Shown here: positions 36,516-45,698 of the stretch, one piece after another
How the letters are laid out: the number at the start of each line of letters is the position of its first letter
Position numbering within the stretch: the first letter of the stretch is position 1
The notes under the pieces: generated by a model
What the model saw: the letters and a program-made list of their open reading frames with translations, nothing else
The model's database searches: none
Told to the model about the DNA's origin: nothing
Made by a program: the position numbers and the translations under genes
DNA from: Rhizobium sp. CF122
GTDB lineage: Bacteria > Pseudomonadota > Alphaproteobacteria > Rhizobiales > Rhizobiaceae
DNA length: 64,000 nt
NCBI RefSeq assembly: GCF_000282035.1
Contig: NZ_AKKA01000120.1
Location: forward strand, 117,643-181,642
Reading direction: 5' to 3'

Positions 36516-37409
36516 ATGACCACTGTTTCAACATCCGCGGCCCCGGCCACGCCCATGATAAACCGCGACAGGATCGTAGACTGGCTCGGCATCGCGCCGT
36601 TCATGATCTTTGCTGCGATGTTCCTTATCATACCGACGCTTTATCTGGTCGCAGGCGCGTTCCTGACGCCGGAAGGCGACCTGACCCTCAAGAATATCGT
36701 CGATCTCTTCACGCCGTCGATCCTCAGCGCCTACTGGATCAGTATCAAGGTGTCCGTGGCATCAGCCTTGGGTGGCGCGCTGATCGGCTTCTTTCTCGCC
36801 TGGGCGGTCGTGCTCGGCGGTCTGCCGAACTGGGTTCGTTCGGGCCTCCTGACCTTCTCCGGCGTCGCCTCCAATTTTGCGGGCGTACCGCTTGCCTTCG
36901 CCTTCCTCGCCACGCTCGGGCGCACCGGGCTCGTGACCGTCCTGCTGCGCGACTGGTTCGGCTTCAATCTCTATTCCACCGGCTTCAACCTGCTGAGCTT
37001 CTTCGGGCTAACTCTCACCTACATGTACTTCCAGATCCCGCTGATGGTCCTGATCCTGACGCCGGCGCTCGACGGCATGAAGAAGGAGTGGAAGGAAGCA
37101 GCATCGATCCTTGGCGCGACCAATGGCCAGTACTGGCGCATGGTTGCCTTTCCGATCCTCTGGCCGAGCCTGATGGGCACGACGCTGCTTCTCTTCGCGA
37201 ATGCCTTCGGCGCCATTGCCACCGCCTACGCGCTGACCGGTAGCTCTCTCAACATCGTGCCGATCCTGCTCTATGCACAGATCCGCGGCGACGTGCTTCA
37301 CAACGCCAACCTCGGCTACGCGCTCGCGCTCGGCATGATCGTCATCACCGGCCTGTCCAACCTCCTCTACATCCTGCTGCGAATGCGCGCTGAACGGTGG
37401 CAAAAATGA
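36516..37409 (+). CDS. ABC importer permease, first subunit
   Basis: A 297-residue inner-membrane permease with six predicted helices. The coupling-helix EAA motif is EWKEAASILGATNGQYWRMVAFPILWPSL (key EAASILGA...G). MTTVSTSAA begins the protein; ATG 36516 with AAGG upstream is preferred to an upstream in-frame start inside the hairpin. It forms the channel with the next gene, with which it overlaps by 4 bp. Confidence 0.9.
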   Translation: MTTVSTSAAPATPMINRDRIVDWLGIAPFMIFAAMFLIIPTLYLVAGAFLTPEGDLTLKNIVDLFTPSILSAYWISIKVSVASALGGALIGFFLAWAVVLGGLPNWVRSGLLTFSGVASNFAGVPLAFAFLATLGRTGLVTVLLRDWFGFNLYSTGFNLLSFFGLTLTYMYFQIPLMVLILTPALDGMKKEWKEAASILGATNGQYWRMVAFPILWPSLMGTTLLLFANAFGAIATAYALTGSSLNIVPILLYAQIRGDVLHNANLGYALALGMIVITGLSNLLYILLRMRAERWQK

Positions 37410-38194
37410 AGACATCACGCCTTGGAGCCTGGATCGCCATCGCATTCGGCGCGATCTACTTCGTGCTGCCGCTCATTGCCACGATCGAATTCTCGCTACG
37501 CATGCGCCGCGGCGCCTACAGTTTCGATGCCTACGCTTCGGTTTTCTCTGAGGCGCAGTTTCGCGAAACCTTCGGCTATTCGATGCTGATGGCGCTGCTG
37601 ACGATCGTCTTCGGTATGCTGCTCGTGGTCCCGACTGCCTATTGGGTGCGTCTGCGCTTGCCGCAGATCCGCCCGATCGTCGAGTTCATCACGCTGCTGC
37701 CACTGGTTATCCCGGCAATCGTGATCGTCTTCGGCTATCTTAGAATGTACAACTCATCCTCGATCCTGCCGCTGACGGGCTCGACGACAGGTACGAACAT
37801 CCTGCTCGTCCTCTCCTACATGACGCTGTCGCTGCCCTATATGTACCGCGCCGTCGACACCGCCATGCGCGCGATCGATGTCCGCACGCTGACGGAAGCG
37901 GCCGAAAGCCTCGGCGCAAGCTGGACGACGATCTTGTTCAAGTGCATTTTCCCGAACGTCATGAGCGGCGTACTCTCGGGCGCATTCATCACTCTTGCGA
38001 TCGTCATGGGCGAATTCACCATGGCCGCGCTCCTCAATCGTCCGGCTTTCGGCCCATACCTGCAGCTGGTCGGCGCCAATCGCGCCTACGAGCCGTCGGC
38101 GTTGGCCGTCATCGCCTTCTCCATCACTTGGCTCAGCATGGGCCTGCTGCAACTCGTCTCCCGCTTCCACAAAGCCGCCCCGGCTAAGTCGTAA
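37406..38194 (+). CDS. ABC importer permease, second subunit
   Basis: A 262-residue permease, PotC/ThiP-like, with six helices. The EAA motif is TEAAESLGASWTTILFKCIFPNV. Its ATG lies in the ATGA overlap with the first permease stop, which decides the start and indicates translational coupling. Paired with the subunit before it and with the ATPase 13 bp after it. Confidence 0.9.
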   Translation: MKTSRLGAWIAIAFGAIYFVLPLIATIEFSLRMRRGAYSFDAYASVFSEAQFRETFGYSMLMALLTIVFGMLLVVPTAYWVRLRLPQIRPIVEFITLLPLVIPAIVIVFGYLRMYNSSSILPLTGSTTGTNILLVLSYMTLSLPYMYRAVDTAMRAIDVRTLTEAAESLGASWTTILFKCIFPNVMSGVLSGAFITLAIVMGEFTMAALLNRPAFGPYLQLVGANRAYEPSALAVIAFSITWLSMGLLQLVSRFHKAAPAKS

Positions 38195-38207
38195 GGTATC
38201 TGGTTTC

Positions 38208-39269
38208 ATGGCTTTTCTCGAACTCGCAAACCTCAAGAAATCCTTCGGCGCAACGCAGGTCGTGCATGACTTCAACATGCAGATCGAGAAGGGTGAATTC
38301 ATCTCGTTCCTCGGCCCGTCGGGCTGCGGCAAGACAACGGTCCTGCGCATGATCGCAGGCTTCGAAGCGCCCTCGGCCGGTCGCATCGCCATCGGCGGCA
38401 AAGAGCAAAACAATTTGAAGCCCAACAAGCGCAATATCGGCATGGTTTTTCAGGCCTATGCGCTGTTTCCCAACATGACCGTTCACGACAATGTCGCCTT
38501 CGGCCTGAAGGTCGCCGGTGAGCAGGCGACGGAGATCGATCAGCGCGTCAAGGAAATGCTCGGGCTGATCAAGCTCGATCATCTTGCCGACCGCTATCCC
38601 TATCAACTGTCTGGTGGACAGCAGCAGCGCGTGGCGCTTGCCCGCGCCCTTGCGGTACGCCCGCAGGTGCTGCTGCTCGACGAGCCGCTGTCAGCCCTTG
38701 ACGCCAAGATCCGCGTGTCGTTGCGCGAGGAAATCCGCGCCATCCAGCAGAAGCTCGGCATCACCACCGTCTTCGTGACGCACGACCAGGAAGAGGCCCT
38801 CTCGATCTCCGACCGCATCGTCGTCATGAACGCCGGCCGTGCCGACCAAATCGGAACGCCATTCGAGATCTACAACACGCCGGCAACGCGCTTCGTCGCC
38901 TCCTTCGTCGGCACGCTCAACATGATCGAGGCGAAGGTCGTCGATCCGGCCGCCAACCGTATCCAGATCGGCGACCAGGGCGTGACCTTGAAGCAGTCGG
39001 TCGCCGCCTTCAAGGCGGGTGATACCGTCTCGCTGGCCCTGCGTCCGGAGGCCGGATCGCTGGCTGAGGGAACGCCAAGCGATACGAAGCTGACCGGTCA
39101 GGTCGTGTCCGCCCACTTCCTCGGTTCTGTCATCCGTACGCGCATGAACGTCGGCGGCAACGTCATCTCCTTCGACATGTTCAACAGCCCCGGCGTAACG
39201 CCCCCGGCCGCTGGCGAGACCGTTACGCTTCGCTTCATGGCGGCCGACCTCCTCGTCATCCGCGACTGA
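38208..39269 (+). CDS. ABC importer ATPase (PotA/FbpC type)
   Basis: A 353-residue ATP-binding subunit that powers the preceding importer. Walker A GPSGCGKTT near residue 39, Q-loop VFQAYALFPNMTVHDN, signature LSGGQQQRVALARAL, Walker B VLLLDEPLSALDA and H-loop FVTHDQEEAL. A C-terminal TOBE domain (about 285-350) is typical of the spermidine/iron/sugar class. ATG 38208 follows GTAAGGTATCTG. Confidence 0.92.
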   Translation: MAFLELANLKKSFGATQVVHDFNMQIEKGEFISFLGPSGCGKTTVLRMIAGFEAPSAGRIAIGGKEQNNLKPNKRNIGMVFQAYALFPNMTVHDNVAFGLKVAGEQATEIDQRVKEMLGLIKLDHLADRYPYQLSGGQQQRVALARALAVRPQVLLLDEPLSALDAKIRVSLREEIRAIQQKLGITTVFVTHDQEEALSISDRIVVMNAGRADQIGTPFEIYNTPATRFVASFVGTLNMIEAKVVDPAANRIQIGDQGVTLKQSVAAFKAGDTVSLALRPEAGSLAEGTPSDTKLTGQVVSAHFLGSVIRTRMNVGGNVISFDMFNSPGVTPPAAGETVTLRFMAADLLVIRD

Positions 39270-39472
39270 CCGCGCGGGCAGGGCCGCCCTCATGTTTTGC
39301 GGCTTTGCCACACTCGCTTCCGCATTTCCGGGCGCTGCATTTTGCGGCGCCGGAAATTGCTTGGAATAGCGACCTTGATGCGCAACGACAGCTGAAACGT
39401 TTTCGTTCAGCAAAGTCAGCAGCATACCCCCTGCCATGACCGCACGGCATGGCCTCAAACCGGATGTTTCAA

Positions 39473-39778
39473 ATGATTACCTGCTATCTGCGTTACACGA
39501 TCGACCCTTACAAGATCGCCGAATTCGAGGAATATGCTCGACTCTGGATCCCGATCGTCAATCGAATGGGCGGCACGCATCACGGTTATTTCCTGCCGTC
39601 CGAGGGCGCCAACAACATTGCTATCGCGCTGTTCTCGTTCCCGAGCTTCGCGGCCTACGAAGATTACCGTACCCGCATGGCAGCCGACCCGGAATGCCAG
39701 GCCGCGTTCGATCTCGATAAACGTAACCGAAGCATCATCAGCTACGAGCGCAGTTTCATGCGGCCCGTCCTTGGCTGA
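39473..39778 (+). CDS. NIPSNAP family protein
   Basis: A 101-residue ferredoxin-like-fold protein of the NIPSNAP group (dimeric alpha-beta barrel). The characteristic start MITCYLRYTIDPYKIAEFEEY (first part) is followed by WIPIVNRMGGTHHGYFLPSEG and FSFPSFAAYEDYRTRM. I place the start at ATG 39473 since relatives begin at MITC; an in-frame ATG at 39449 is also possible. Function is unknown; bacterial members often accompany transport or degradation genes. It follows the ABC ATPase by about 200 bp. Confidence 0.82.
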   Translation: MITCYLRYTIDPYKIAEFEEYARLWIPIVNRMGGTHHGYFLPSEGANNIAIALFSFPSFAAYEDYRTRMAADPECQAAFDLDKRNRSIISYERSFMRPVLG

Positions 39779-39790
39779 TCGGTAGAAACG

Positions 39791-39820
39791 AAAGACCCCG
39801 CTCGATGGCGGGGCCTTTGG
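39791..39820. terminator. Bidirectional terminator between convergent genes
   Basis: CCCCGC-TCGATG-GCGGGG stem, flanked by AAAGA on the left and CCTTTGG on the right. It lies 18 bp after the NIPSNAP stop and 13 bp after the end of the convergent ATPase gene, whose strand reads TCTTTCGTTTC behind the stem. Confidence 0.7.
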
Positions 39821-39832
39821 TTCGTGGCGGGC

Positions 39833-40834
39833 CTAGCGGATCGCCTTGTCATTTGCATCGAAGCGATGCATGTGGGCCGTATGCGGCGTCGCATAGACGA
39901 TCTCATCGGGCTCGTACTTGTGCTCGCCAAAGAGCCGCGCGGTGATGAGACCGCACTGTTCGGATTCCAGATAGATGATCGTGTCCGCCCCGAGATGTTC
40001 GACATGGACGACCTTCGCCCGCCAAGTGCCATGTTCGCGCGAAAGGGTCAGATGCTCCGGGCGGACGCCAACGGTCTTTGCGCCGGCATCGGCGACCTTG
40101 TCGCCCGGAATGAAGTTCATCATCGGCGAACCGATGAAGCCCGCGACGAAGACGTTTGCGGGGCGGTTGTAGAGCTCCATCGGCGAGCCGACCTGCTCGA
40201 CCGCGCCGGCATTCAGCACCACGATCTTGTCGGCAAGCGTCATCGCCTCGACCTGGTCGTGGGTGACGTAGATCATCGTTGCCTTGAGGCTGCGGTGCAG
40301 GCGCGCGATCTCGAGACGCGTCTGGACACGCAAGGCGGCATCGAGGTTCGACAGCGGCTCGTCGAAAAGGAAGAGCGCCGGCTCTCGGACGATCGCGCGG
40401 CCAATGGCGACACGCTGGCGCTGACCACCGGAAAGCTCGGCCGGGCGCCGGGCGAGATACGGTTCGAGCGACAGCATCGACGATGCCTTGCTGACCCGCT
40501 TGTCGACCTCGTCCTTCGGCGTGCCGGCCTGCTTGAGACCGAGGCCCATGTTGTCCTTGACCGTCAGGTGCGGATAGAGCGCATAGGACTGGAACACCAT
40601 CGCGATACCGCGCTTGGCGGGAGGCGTCAGCGTCTCATCCTTGCCATTGATGAGAACGGCGCCCGAGGTGACGTCCTCCAATCCGGCAATGCTGCGCAGA
40701 AGCGTCGATTTTCCGCAACCCGAAGGTCCAACGAAAATAACGAACTCGCCGTCCTTGACCTCCAGGTCGATGCCCTTCAGCACTTCGTGCGTGCCGTAAG
40801 TCTTGCGGATGGATTTGAGTTGAAGCGATCCCAC
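39833..40834 (-). CDS. Sugar ABC importer ATPase (UgpC/MalK type)
   Basis: A 333-residue ATP-binding subunit. Walker A GPSGCGKST near residue 39, Q-loop VFQSYALYPHLTVKDN, signature LSGGQRQRVAIGRAI, Walker B LFLFDEPLSNLDA, H-loop YVTHDQVEAM. The C-terminal OB-type domain has VGVRPEHL, typical of carbohydrate uptake ATPases. It is the last gene of the sugar operon and ends 13 bp from the terminator. Confidence 0.93.
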   Translation of the reverse strand: MGSLQLKSIRKTYGTHEVLKGIDLEVKDGEFVIFVGPSGCGKSTLLRSIAGLEDVTSGAVLINGKDETLTPPAKRGIAMVFQSYALYPHLTVKDNMGLGLKQAGTPKDEVDKRVSKASSMLSLEPYLARRPAELSGGQRQRVAIGRAIVREPALFLFDEPLSNLDAALRVQTRLEIARLHRSLKATMIYVTHDQVEAMTLADKIVVLNAGAVEQVGSPMELYNRPANVFVAGFIGSPMMNFIPGDKVADAGAKTVGVRPEHLTLSREHGTWRAKVVHVEHLGADTIIYLESEQCGLITARLFGEHKYEPDEIVYATPHTAHMHRFDANDKAIR

Positions 40835-40846
40835 TCGTCGTATTCC

Positions 40847-41929
40847 TTATCGTTTGGCCGGCTCTTGGAGCTTGACGGCTTGTCCGGTACGCACGCTTTC
40901 GTCGGCGGCGAGGCAGATGCGCAACGAAGCGACAGCGTCTGCCATGTGGCGGTTGAGGTCGATGTCCTCGCGAATAGCCTTCAGCATAAAGGCCTGCTCG
41001 CGGTCGCAGAGTTCCTGATGGCCAGGTTCTCCCGCCATCGTCATATCCTCGTCCGGCCTGAGGAACTTGCCATCAGGTCCGGTCCCCGCCGTGTGCAGAC
41101 GAATGACCGAGGTCTTGGTGTGAGCGTCGATGTCGTCAGACTTGGCGTTCGGGTCCATCACGATCGACACAGATCCCTTCGGCGACATGATGTCCTTCAC
41201 GAAGAACGCCGTTTCCGAGATCATCGGGCCCCAGCCGGCTTCATACCAGCCGACTGAACCATCCTCGAACAGCACCTGCAGCTGGCCGTAGTTGTACATA
41301 TCGGGCGCGATTTCGCCCGAAAGGCGCAGTCCCATGCCGCGCACCTCGACCGGCTTGGCGTCGGTGATCTGGCACATGACATCGACATAATGCACGCCGC
41401 AATCGACGATTGGCGACGTCGTCTGCATCAGTGATTTGTGGGTTTCCCAAGTGGGGCCGCTGGACTGCTGGTTGAGATTCATGCGGAAGACATACGGCCC
41501 GCCGAGCTTGCGCGCTTCCTCGATCAGCCGCATCCAGGACGGGTGGTGACGGAGGATGTAGCCGATCACCAGCTTCCGCCCAGCCTTCTTTGCCGCCGCG
41601 ACCACTCGTTCCGCATCGGCGACCGTTGTCGCCAGCGGCTTCTCGACGAAGACGTCGCAACCCGCCTCGAAGGCAGCGACCGCATAATCGGCGTGCGTGT
41701 CCGAGTAGGTGCAGATGGCGCAGAGATCAGGCTTCAACTCGGTGAGCGCCATCTTGAAATCCGAATGGATCTTGTAACCCCTCAGTTCCTCCGGCAGATC
41801 AGGCGTCGAGCGGTTGACCAGCCCGACAATCTCGAAGCCGGGATTGCTGTGATAGGCCAGCGCATGGCTGCGTCCCATGTTGCCGAGGCCGGCGACCAGG
41901 ACGCGGATTGGCGTGTCGGATGCACTCAC
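40847..41929 (-). CDS. Gfo/Idh/MocA family oxidoreductase
   Basis: A 360-residue NAD(P)-dependent sugar oxidoreductase. Rossmann motif VLVAGLGNMGRSHALAYH near residue 11 and the family signature VFVEKPLATTVADAERVV near residue 97, with Lys in EKP as catalytic base region, and DCGVHYVDVMCQI with the usual conserved His. The GTG start at 41929 overlaps the permease stop (GTGA). It may oxidise or isomerise the imported sugar. Adjacent membership in a GlcNAc-like uptake operon suggests an amino sugar. Confidence 0.9.
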   Translation of the reverse strand: MSASDTPIRVLVAGLGNMGRSHALAYHSNPGFEIVGLVNRSTPDLPEELRGYKIHSDFKMALTELKPDLCAICTYSDTHADYAVAAFEAGCDVFVEKPLATTVADAERVVAAAKKAGRKLVIGYILRHHPSWMRLIEEARKLGGPYVFRMNLNQQSSGPTWETHKSLMQTTSPIVDCGVHYVDVMCQITDAKPVEVRGMGLRLSGEIAPDMYNYGQLQVLFEDGSVGWYEAGWGPMISETAFFVKDIMSPKGSVSIVMDPNAKSDDIDAHTKTSVIRLHTAGTGPDGKFLRPDEDMTMAGEPGHQELCDREQAFMLKAIREDIDLNRHMADAVASLRICLAADESVRTGQAVKLQEPAKR

Positions 41930-42768
41930 TTGACCGCTCCCGATGTAATGCCGCGGATCAACTGCCGCGAGAAGATGACATAAAGGACGAGGATCGGCAG
42001 GATCGCCAGCGACAGCGCGGCAAGCACGGCGTTCCAATTGGTCACGAACTGCCCGATAAAAATCTGCGAGCCGAGAGTAACGGTCTTGGTTGCTTCGGAT
42101 GGCGCCAGGATAAGCGGGAACCAGAGGTCGTTCCAGATCGGGATCATCGTGAAGACGGCAACCGTTGCCATGGCCGGGCGTACCAACGGCAGCACCAGCC
42201 GGAAGAAAATCGAATATTCCGAGAGCCCGTCGATGCGACCGGCATTCTTCAGGTCATCGGAAACCGTCCGCATGAATTCCGACAGGATGAAGATCGCCAG
42301 CGGAATGCCCTGAGCCGTGTAGACGAGGATCAGCGCCGTCAGCGTGTTGACGAGGCCAGCGGCTACCATGCCTTGGAGAATGGCGACTGTGCCGAGGCGA
42401 ATCGGGATCATGATGCCGATCGCCATGTAAAGACCAGTCAGCGTGTTGCCCCTGAACTTGTATTCCGAGAGCGCGAAGGCCGCCATCGCACCGAACAACA
42501 GCACGAAGAAGATCGAAACGACGGTTACGATGAAGCTGTTCTGGAAGTAGGTGGCGAAGTCGCCCTGCCCCAGCACGGTCTGATAACCGACAAGGCTGAA
42601 GGTCGAGGGCGTAGGTACCTGCATCGGCGAACGGAAGATCGCGTTGCGGTCCTTGAACGAGTTGATGATCGTCAGGAACACCGGGAAGATGGCAACAAGC
42701 GTATAGCCGATGAGCGCCAGGTGGACGAGGCCGGTGCGGATGGGGGATGTGCGTGCTCTATTGGACAT
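41926..42768 (-). CDS. Sugar ABC importer permease (MalG type)
   Basis: A 280-residue inner-membrane subunit with six helices; EAA-type loop DDLKNAGRIDGLSEYSIFFRLVLPLVRPAM (key KNAGRIDGLSE...LPL). AGGAG stands 6 bp before ATG 42768; an in-frame ATG further up overlaps the preceding permease gene. Pairs with the other permease, 10 bp away. Confidence 0.92.
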   Translation of the reverse strand: MSNRARTSPIRTGLVHLALIGYTLVAIFPVFLTIINSFKDRNAIFRSPMQVPTPSTFSLVGYQTVLGQGDFATYFQNSFIVTVVSIFFVLLFGAMAAFALSEYKFRGNTLTGLYMAIGIMIPIRLGTVAILQGMVAAGLVNTLTALILVYTAQGIPLAIFILSEFMRTVSDDLKNAGRIDGLSEYSIFFRLVLPLVRPAMATVAVFTMIPIWNDLWFPLILAPSEATKTVTLGSQIFIGQFVTNWNAVLAALSLAILPILVLYVIFSRQLIRGITSGAVK

Positions 42769-42778
42769 GACACACTCC

Positions 42779-43726
42779 TCAGAATTGGTACCGGCGCAGG
42801 CGCCGCTGGATAGCAAAGAGATAGAACGACACGCCGGCGAGGATGATCAGGAACATGGCCGTCGCGATCGTGGCGCCCATTGAGCGGTCGCCGAGCTGGA
42901 GCTGGAAACCGAAGAAGGTGCGGTAAAGCAGCGTGCCGAGAATATCGGTCGACATGTCGGGGCCAGCAAGTGCGCCTTGTACCGTGTAGATCAGGTCAAA
43001 GGCATTGAAGTTGCCGACGAAAGTCAGGATCGAAATGATGCCGATGGCCGGCAGGATGAGCGGCAGCTTGATCTTCCAGAACTGTGCCCAGCCGGTGATG
43101 CCGTCGCACTCGGCGGCCTCGATCACTTCTTCCGGGATGCTGAGCAGCGCAGCGTAGATCAGCATCATCGGAATGCCGATATATTGCCAATTGGAGATCA
43201 GCGACACAGCGATCAGCGCCGGTCCGGATTGCCCGAGCCATGGGGCGAAAAGCGACTTCATGCCAACGAGGCTCATCAGCCACGGAGCAACGCCCCAGAT
43301 CGGCGACAGGATGAGCTTCCAGATGAAACCGACGATCACAAAGGAAAGCAACGTCGGCAGGAACATCGCCGTGCGGTAGAACGCCACGAAGCGAAGCCGC
43401 GGCGTCGACAGCAGCGCGGCCAGCGCGATGCCGATCGGGTTCTGCACACACATGTGAATGAGGAAGAAGATGAAGTTGTTGACCAGCGCATTCCAGAAGT
43501 CGCGTGCCCAGCGCGCATCGCCGAACAACACCTTGTAGTTCGCGAGCCCGACGAAGGCAGGCGCGCCGTCGACGGTGTTGTAGAACGAAAGCCTCAGCGT
43601 TTCGATCAGCGGCAGGATCATGATCGCCGAATAGACGACGAATGCCGGGAAAAGAAAGACGCCGATGTGCCAGCGCACCGGGCGACTGATGGGAACGACA
43701 TCGATAGCGGATTCGGCTTCGCTCAT
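42779..43726 (-). CDS. Sugar ABC importer permease (MalF type)
   Basis: A 315-residue inner-membrane subunit. Six helices and the EAA loop EVIEAAECDGITGWAQFWKIKLPLILPAI (key IEAAECDGI...LPLI). ATG 43726 follows AGGCAAAAG; a longer in-frame start at 43777 has no ribosome site. It is separated from the binding-protein gene by 186 bp that contain a stable hairpin. Confidence 0.92.
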   Translation of the reverse strand: MSEAESAIDVVPISRPVRWHIGVFLFPAFVVYSAIMILPLIETLRLSFYNTVDGAPAFVGLANYKVLFGDARWARDFWNALVNNFIFFLIHMCVQNPIGIALAALLSTPRLRFVAFYRTAMFLPTLLSFVIVGFIWKLILSPIWGVAPWLMSLVGMKSLFAPWLGQSGPALIAVSLISNWQYIGIPMMLIYAALLSIPEEVIEAAECDGITGWAQFWKIKLPLILPAIGIISILTFVGNFNAFDLIYTVQGALAGPDMSTDILGTLLYRTFFGFQLQLGDRSMGATIATAMFLIILAGVSFYLFAIQRRLRRYQF

Positions 43727-43807
43727 GGCTTTTGCCTGTTCTTCTTGGCTGCACCTGTGGCGCAGCGCGTCTGACACAGCGGGCAGAACGCCCGTCCCTC
43801 TAGTCGT

Positions 43808-43843
43808 CTCCCCGTCGCTTCGGGTTTCGAAGGCGGCGGGGAG
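43808..43843 (-). terminator. Intercistronic hairpin between binding protein and permease genes
   Basis: CTCCCCG at 43808 pairs with CGGGGAG at 43837, with further pairing CTTCG/CGAAG inside, total about 15 bp with one bulge. It is 70 bp beyond the binding-protein stop within the operon and resembles the hairpins at 36456 and 58805 in place and in the CTCTCC/GGAGAG theme. Confidence 0.65.
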
Positions 43844-43912
43844 AGGAACAGCGGATACGAAATTGGCTTTGAGCCGGAGTGAGGGACGGCTGGCGCCGCC
43901 CCTCAGCTTTCA

Positions 43913-45172
43913 TCACTTGCCTGGCTTGTACCAGCCGTCGAGGCCCTTCTGGAGCTTCTCGGCAGCCACCTGCGGCGTATCCGTGCCGTTGACGACGTTC
44001 GCCGACTCAATCCAGGTCTCGTTTTCGAGGTTCGGCGTGCCGCGCCCCAGGATCTGATAGGTCGAGCGGATTGTCGACTTGTACGGGCCGCGCCAGGAAA
44101 CGAACTCCTGAGCCAGCGGATCGGTCATCTTGACCGGGTTCGAATTCAGGCTGAAGAACCCCGGCAGCGAGTTCGCGTAGATGTCGGCGAATTCGCTGGA
44201 AGCAACCCAGCTCAGGAACTTCTTGGCTTCTTCGGCATGCGTGCTCTTGGCATTCAGAGCGACGCCGATATCCGGATGATCGGAGATATAGCCCTGGTCG
44301 CCGGCCTTCGGAACCGGCGGCGGGAAGGCACCCATCTTGAACTGCGCCTGGCTGTTGAACAGCGCGATTTCCCAGGAACCGGCCGGGTAGATCGCCGCAC
44401 GACCGAGCGTGAAGAGGTTCTGGCTGTCAGAGTAGGTCTGCGCTTCGAAGCCGTCGCCGAGGTAAGGCTTCCACTTGGCAAGCTCCTCGTAGGGCTTGAC
44501 CCAGCCGGCATCCGTCAGCTTCTGCTTGCCCTCGATCAACGACAAACGACCTTCTTCACCCTTCCAGTAGTTCGGGCCGATGTTCTGGTAGCCCATGGTT
44601 GCGGCTTCCCAGAGGTCCTTCGTGCCCATGGCGAGCGGGATGTAGGTGCCGTCTGCCTTGATCTTTTCGAGCGCGGCAAAGAACTCGTCCTCCGTCTTTG
44701 GAACGGAGATGCCGAGCTTGTCGAACGCATCCTTGTTGTAGATGAAGCCGTGGATGACCGAGGCCATCGGCACGCAGAAAGTGGACTTGCCGTCGTCGGT
44801 CGACCAGGCAGCCTTTGCAACCGGCGTGAAGTTCTCTATGCCAGCCAGGCTGGTCAGATCGACGAGTTGCTTCTTCTTGAACAGTTCAAGCGATGTATCG
44901 AACGGACGGCAGGTGATGATGTCACCGGCCGAGCCGGCGTCGAGCTTGGCATTCAGCGAAGCGTTGTACTCGGTCGGCGCCGTCGGCGAGAAGACGATCT
45001 TGATACCCGGGTTCTTGGCTTCGAATGCCGGGATGATCTTCTCCTGCCAGATCTGCAGGTCGTCGTTACGCCAGCTTTCGACCGTCAGCGTGACGTCGGC
45101 GGCATGAGCAAAGCCCACGGATGTCAGCAGGCTCGAGGCCAGCAGGAAGCCTTTCAGTGCGGTGTTCTTCAT
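43913..45172 (-). CDS. Sugar ABC importer substrate-binding protein
   Basis: A 419-residue family-1 solute-binding protein with a Sec signal (about 1-25, ending AHAA). The mature part starts DVTLTVESWRNDDLQIWQEK; SAGDIITCRPFDTSLELF, VIHGFIYNKDAFDKLGI and RAAIYPAGSWEIALF are typical of carbohydrate-binding members. ATG 45172 has AGGAGAGGG immediately upstream. It leads the operon on the minus strand, and its neighbours across the divergent promoter are an amino-sugar kinase and GntR regulator, pointing to N-acetylglucosamine or a related amino sugar. Confidence 0.9.
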   Translation of the reverse strand: MKNTALKGFLLASSLLTSVGFAHAADVTLTVESWRNDDLQIWQEKIIPAFEAKNPGIKIVFSPTAPTEYNASLNAKLDAGSAGDIITCRPFDTSLELFKKKQLVDLTSLAGIENFTPVAKAAWSTDDGKSTFCVPMASVIHGFIYNKDAFDKLGISVPKTEDEFFAALEKIKADGTYIPLAMGTKDLWEAATMGYQNIGPNYWKGEEGRLSLIEGKQKLTDAGWVKPYEELAKWKPYLGDGFEAQTYSDSQNLFTLGRAAIYPAGSWEIALFNSQAQFKMGAFPPPVPKAGDQGYISDHPDIGVALNAKSTHAEEAKKFLSWVASSEFADIYANSLPGFFSLNSNPVKMTDPLAQEFVSWRGPYKSTIRSTYQILGRGTPNLENETWIESANVVNGTDTPQVAAEKLQKGLDGWYKPGK

Positions 45173-45511
45173 TTCCCTCTCCTGTTTTGAGCGCCGATGA
45201 GGCGCTGTTCTTGACCTGAAACGAGCGGTTGCGTGCATGCGATGGCACCCACCGCCCCCTGAGGGGCCGTCAGCAACTGCCGGCCCGAAAGCTCAAATCG
45301 GCTCGGCGGGCAAAGCACCCGTCGACCAGATAGCGCACCCGACCGAAGACCGGCCCGGCACAGCGACGAAAGGGAAAACTGATTGCGAAAAGCGACTTGA
45401 GAGCGACTGAGCCGCTACAGCCGGATCCACATTCCATCGAGTGGCCCGGCTTATCTTTATCCTGCCGGTTTATCGCTGCCCGATGCGCTGTTCCCTTTGA
45501 TGGAATTAAGT
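45173..45511. other. Intergenic region of divergent sugar loci
   Basis: The upstream region of the binding-protein gene; short frames have no recognisable product. No repeat or RNA gene is seen. The promoter-proximal part of the kinase side (45512-45698) is unusually AT-rich and carries the operator candidates listed separately. Confidence 0.5.
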
Positions 45512-45525
45512 CCAAAAAAATACCA
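45512..45525. promoter_or_regulatory. Operator candidate 1 for the GntR regulator
   Basis: CCAAAAAAATACCA. An exact inverted copy occurs at 45639-45652 (TGGTATTTTTTTGG). The site is 340 bp from the binding-protein start and 174 bp from the kinase start. HutC-subfamily GntR proteins bind GT-TAT-AC type sites, and TGGTAT agrees with one half of such a site. Confidence 0.55.
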
Positions 45526-45630
45526 ATTGTCCAGCCAATTTTAACGTTTCGACGACAGAAAAACGCGATTAAAAATTTTATTATTCAAAATCAATGTGAT
45601 AAGAAGATGAATTTTTACGTCGCTTTGGGC

Positions 45631-45656
45631 TTGGTAAATGGTATTTTTTTGGTATT
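45631..45656. promoter_or_regulatory. Operator candidate 2, triple TGGTA cluster
   Basis: Three TGGTA units at 45632, 45639 and 45650, the last two exactly 11 bp apart, so on one face of the helix. This region includes the inverted copy of candidate 1. It lies 43-68 bp before the kinase ATG at 45699, overlapping the expected promoter. Confidence 0.6.
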
Positions 45657-45698
45657 GTAATGAAAACAAGGGGAATGAGCGGATTTTTTGGTGGTTCA

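Noticed and set aside
35338..39269. Ferric iron importer assignment for the RpiR-linked ABC operon
   Set aside because: The binding protein lacks an evident ferric-binding tyrosine pair and the regulator is of the RpiR type, not an iron regulator; the substrate is left open.
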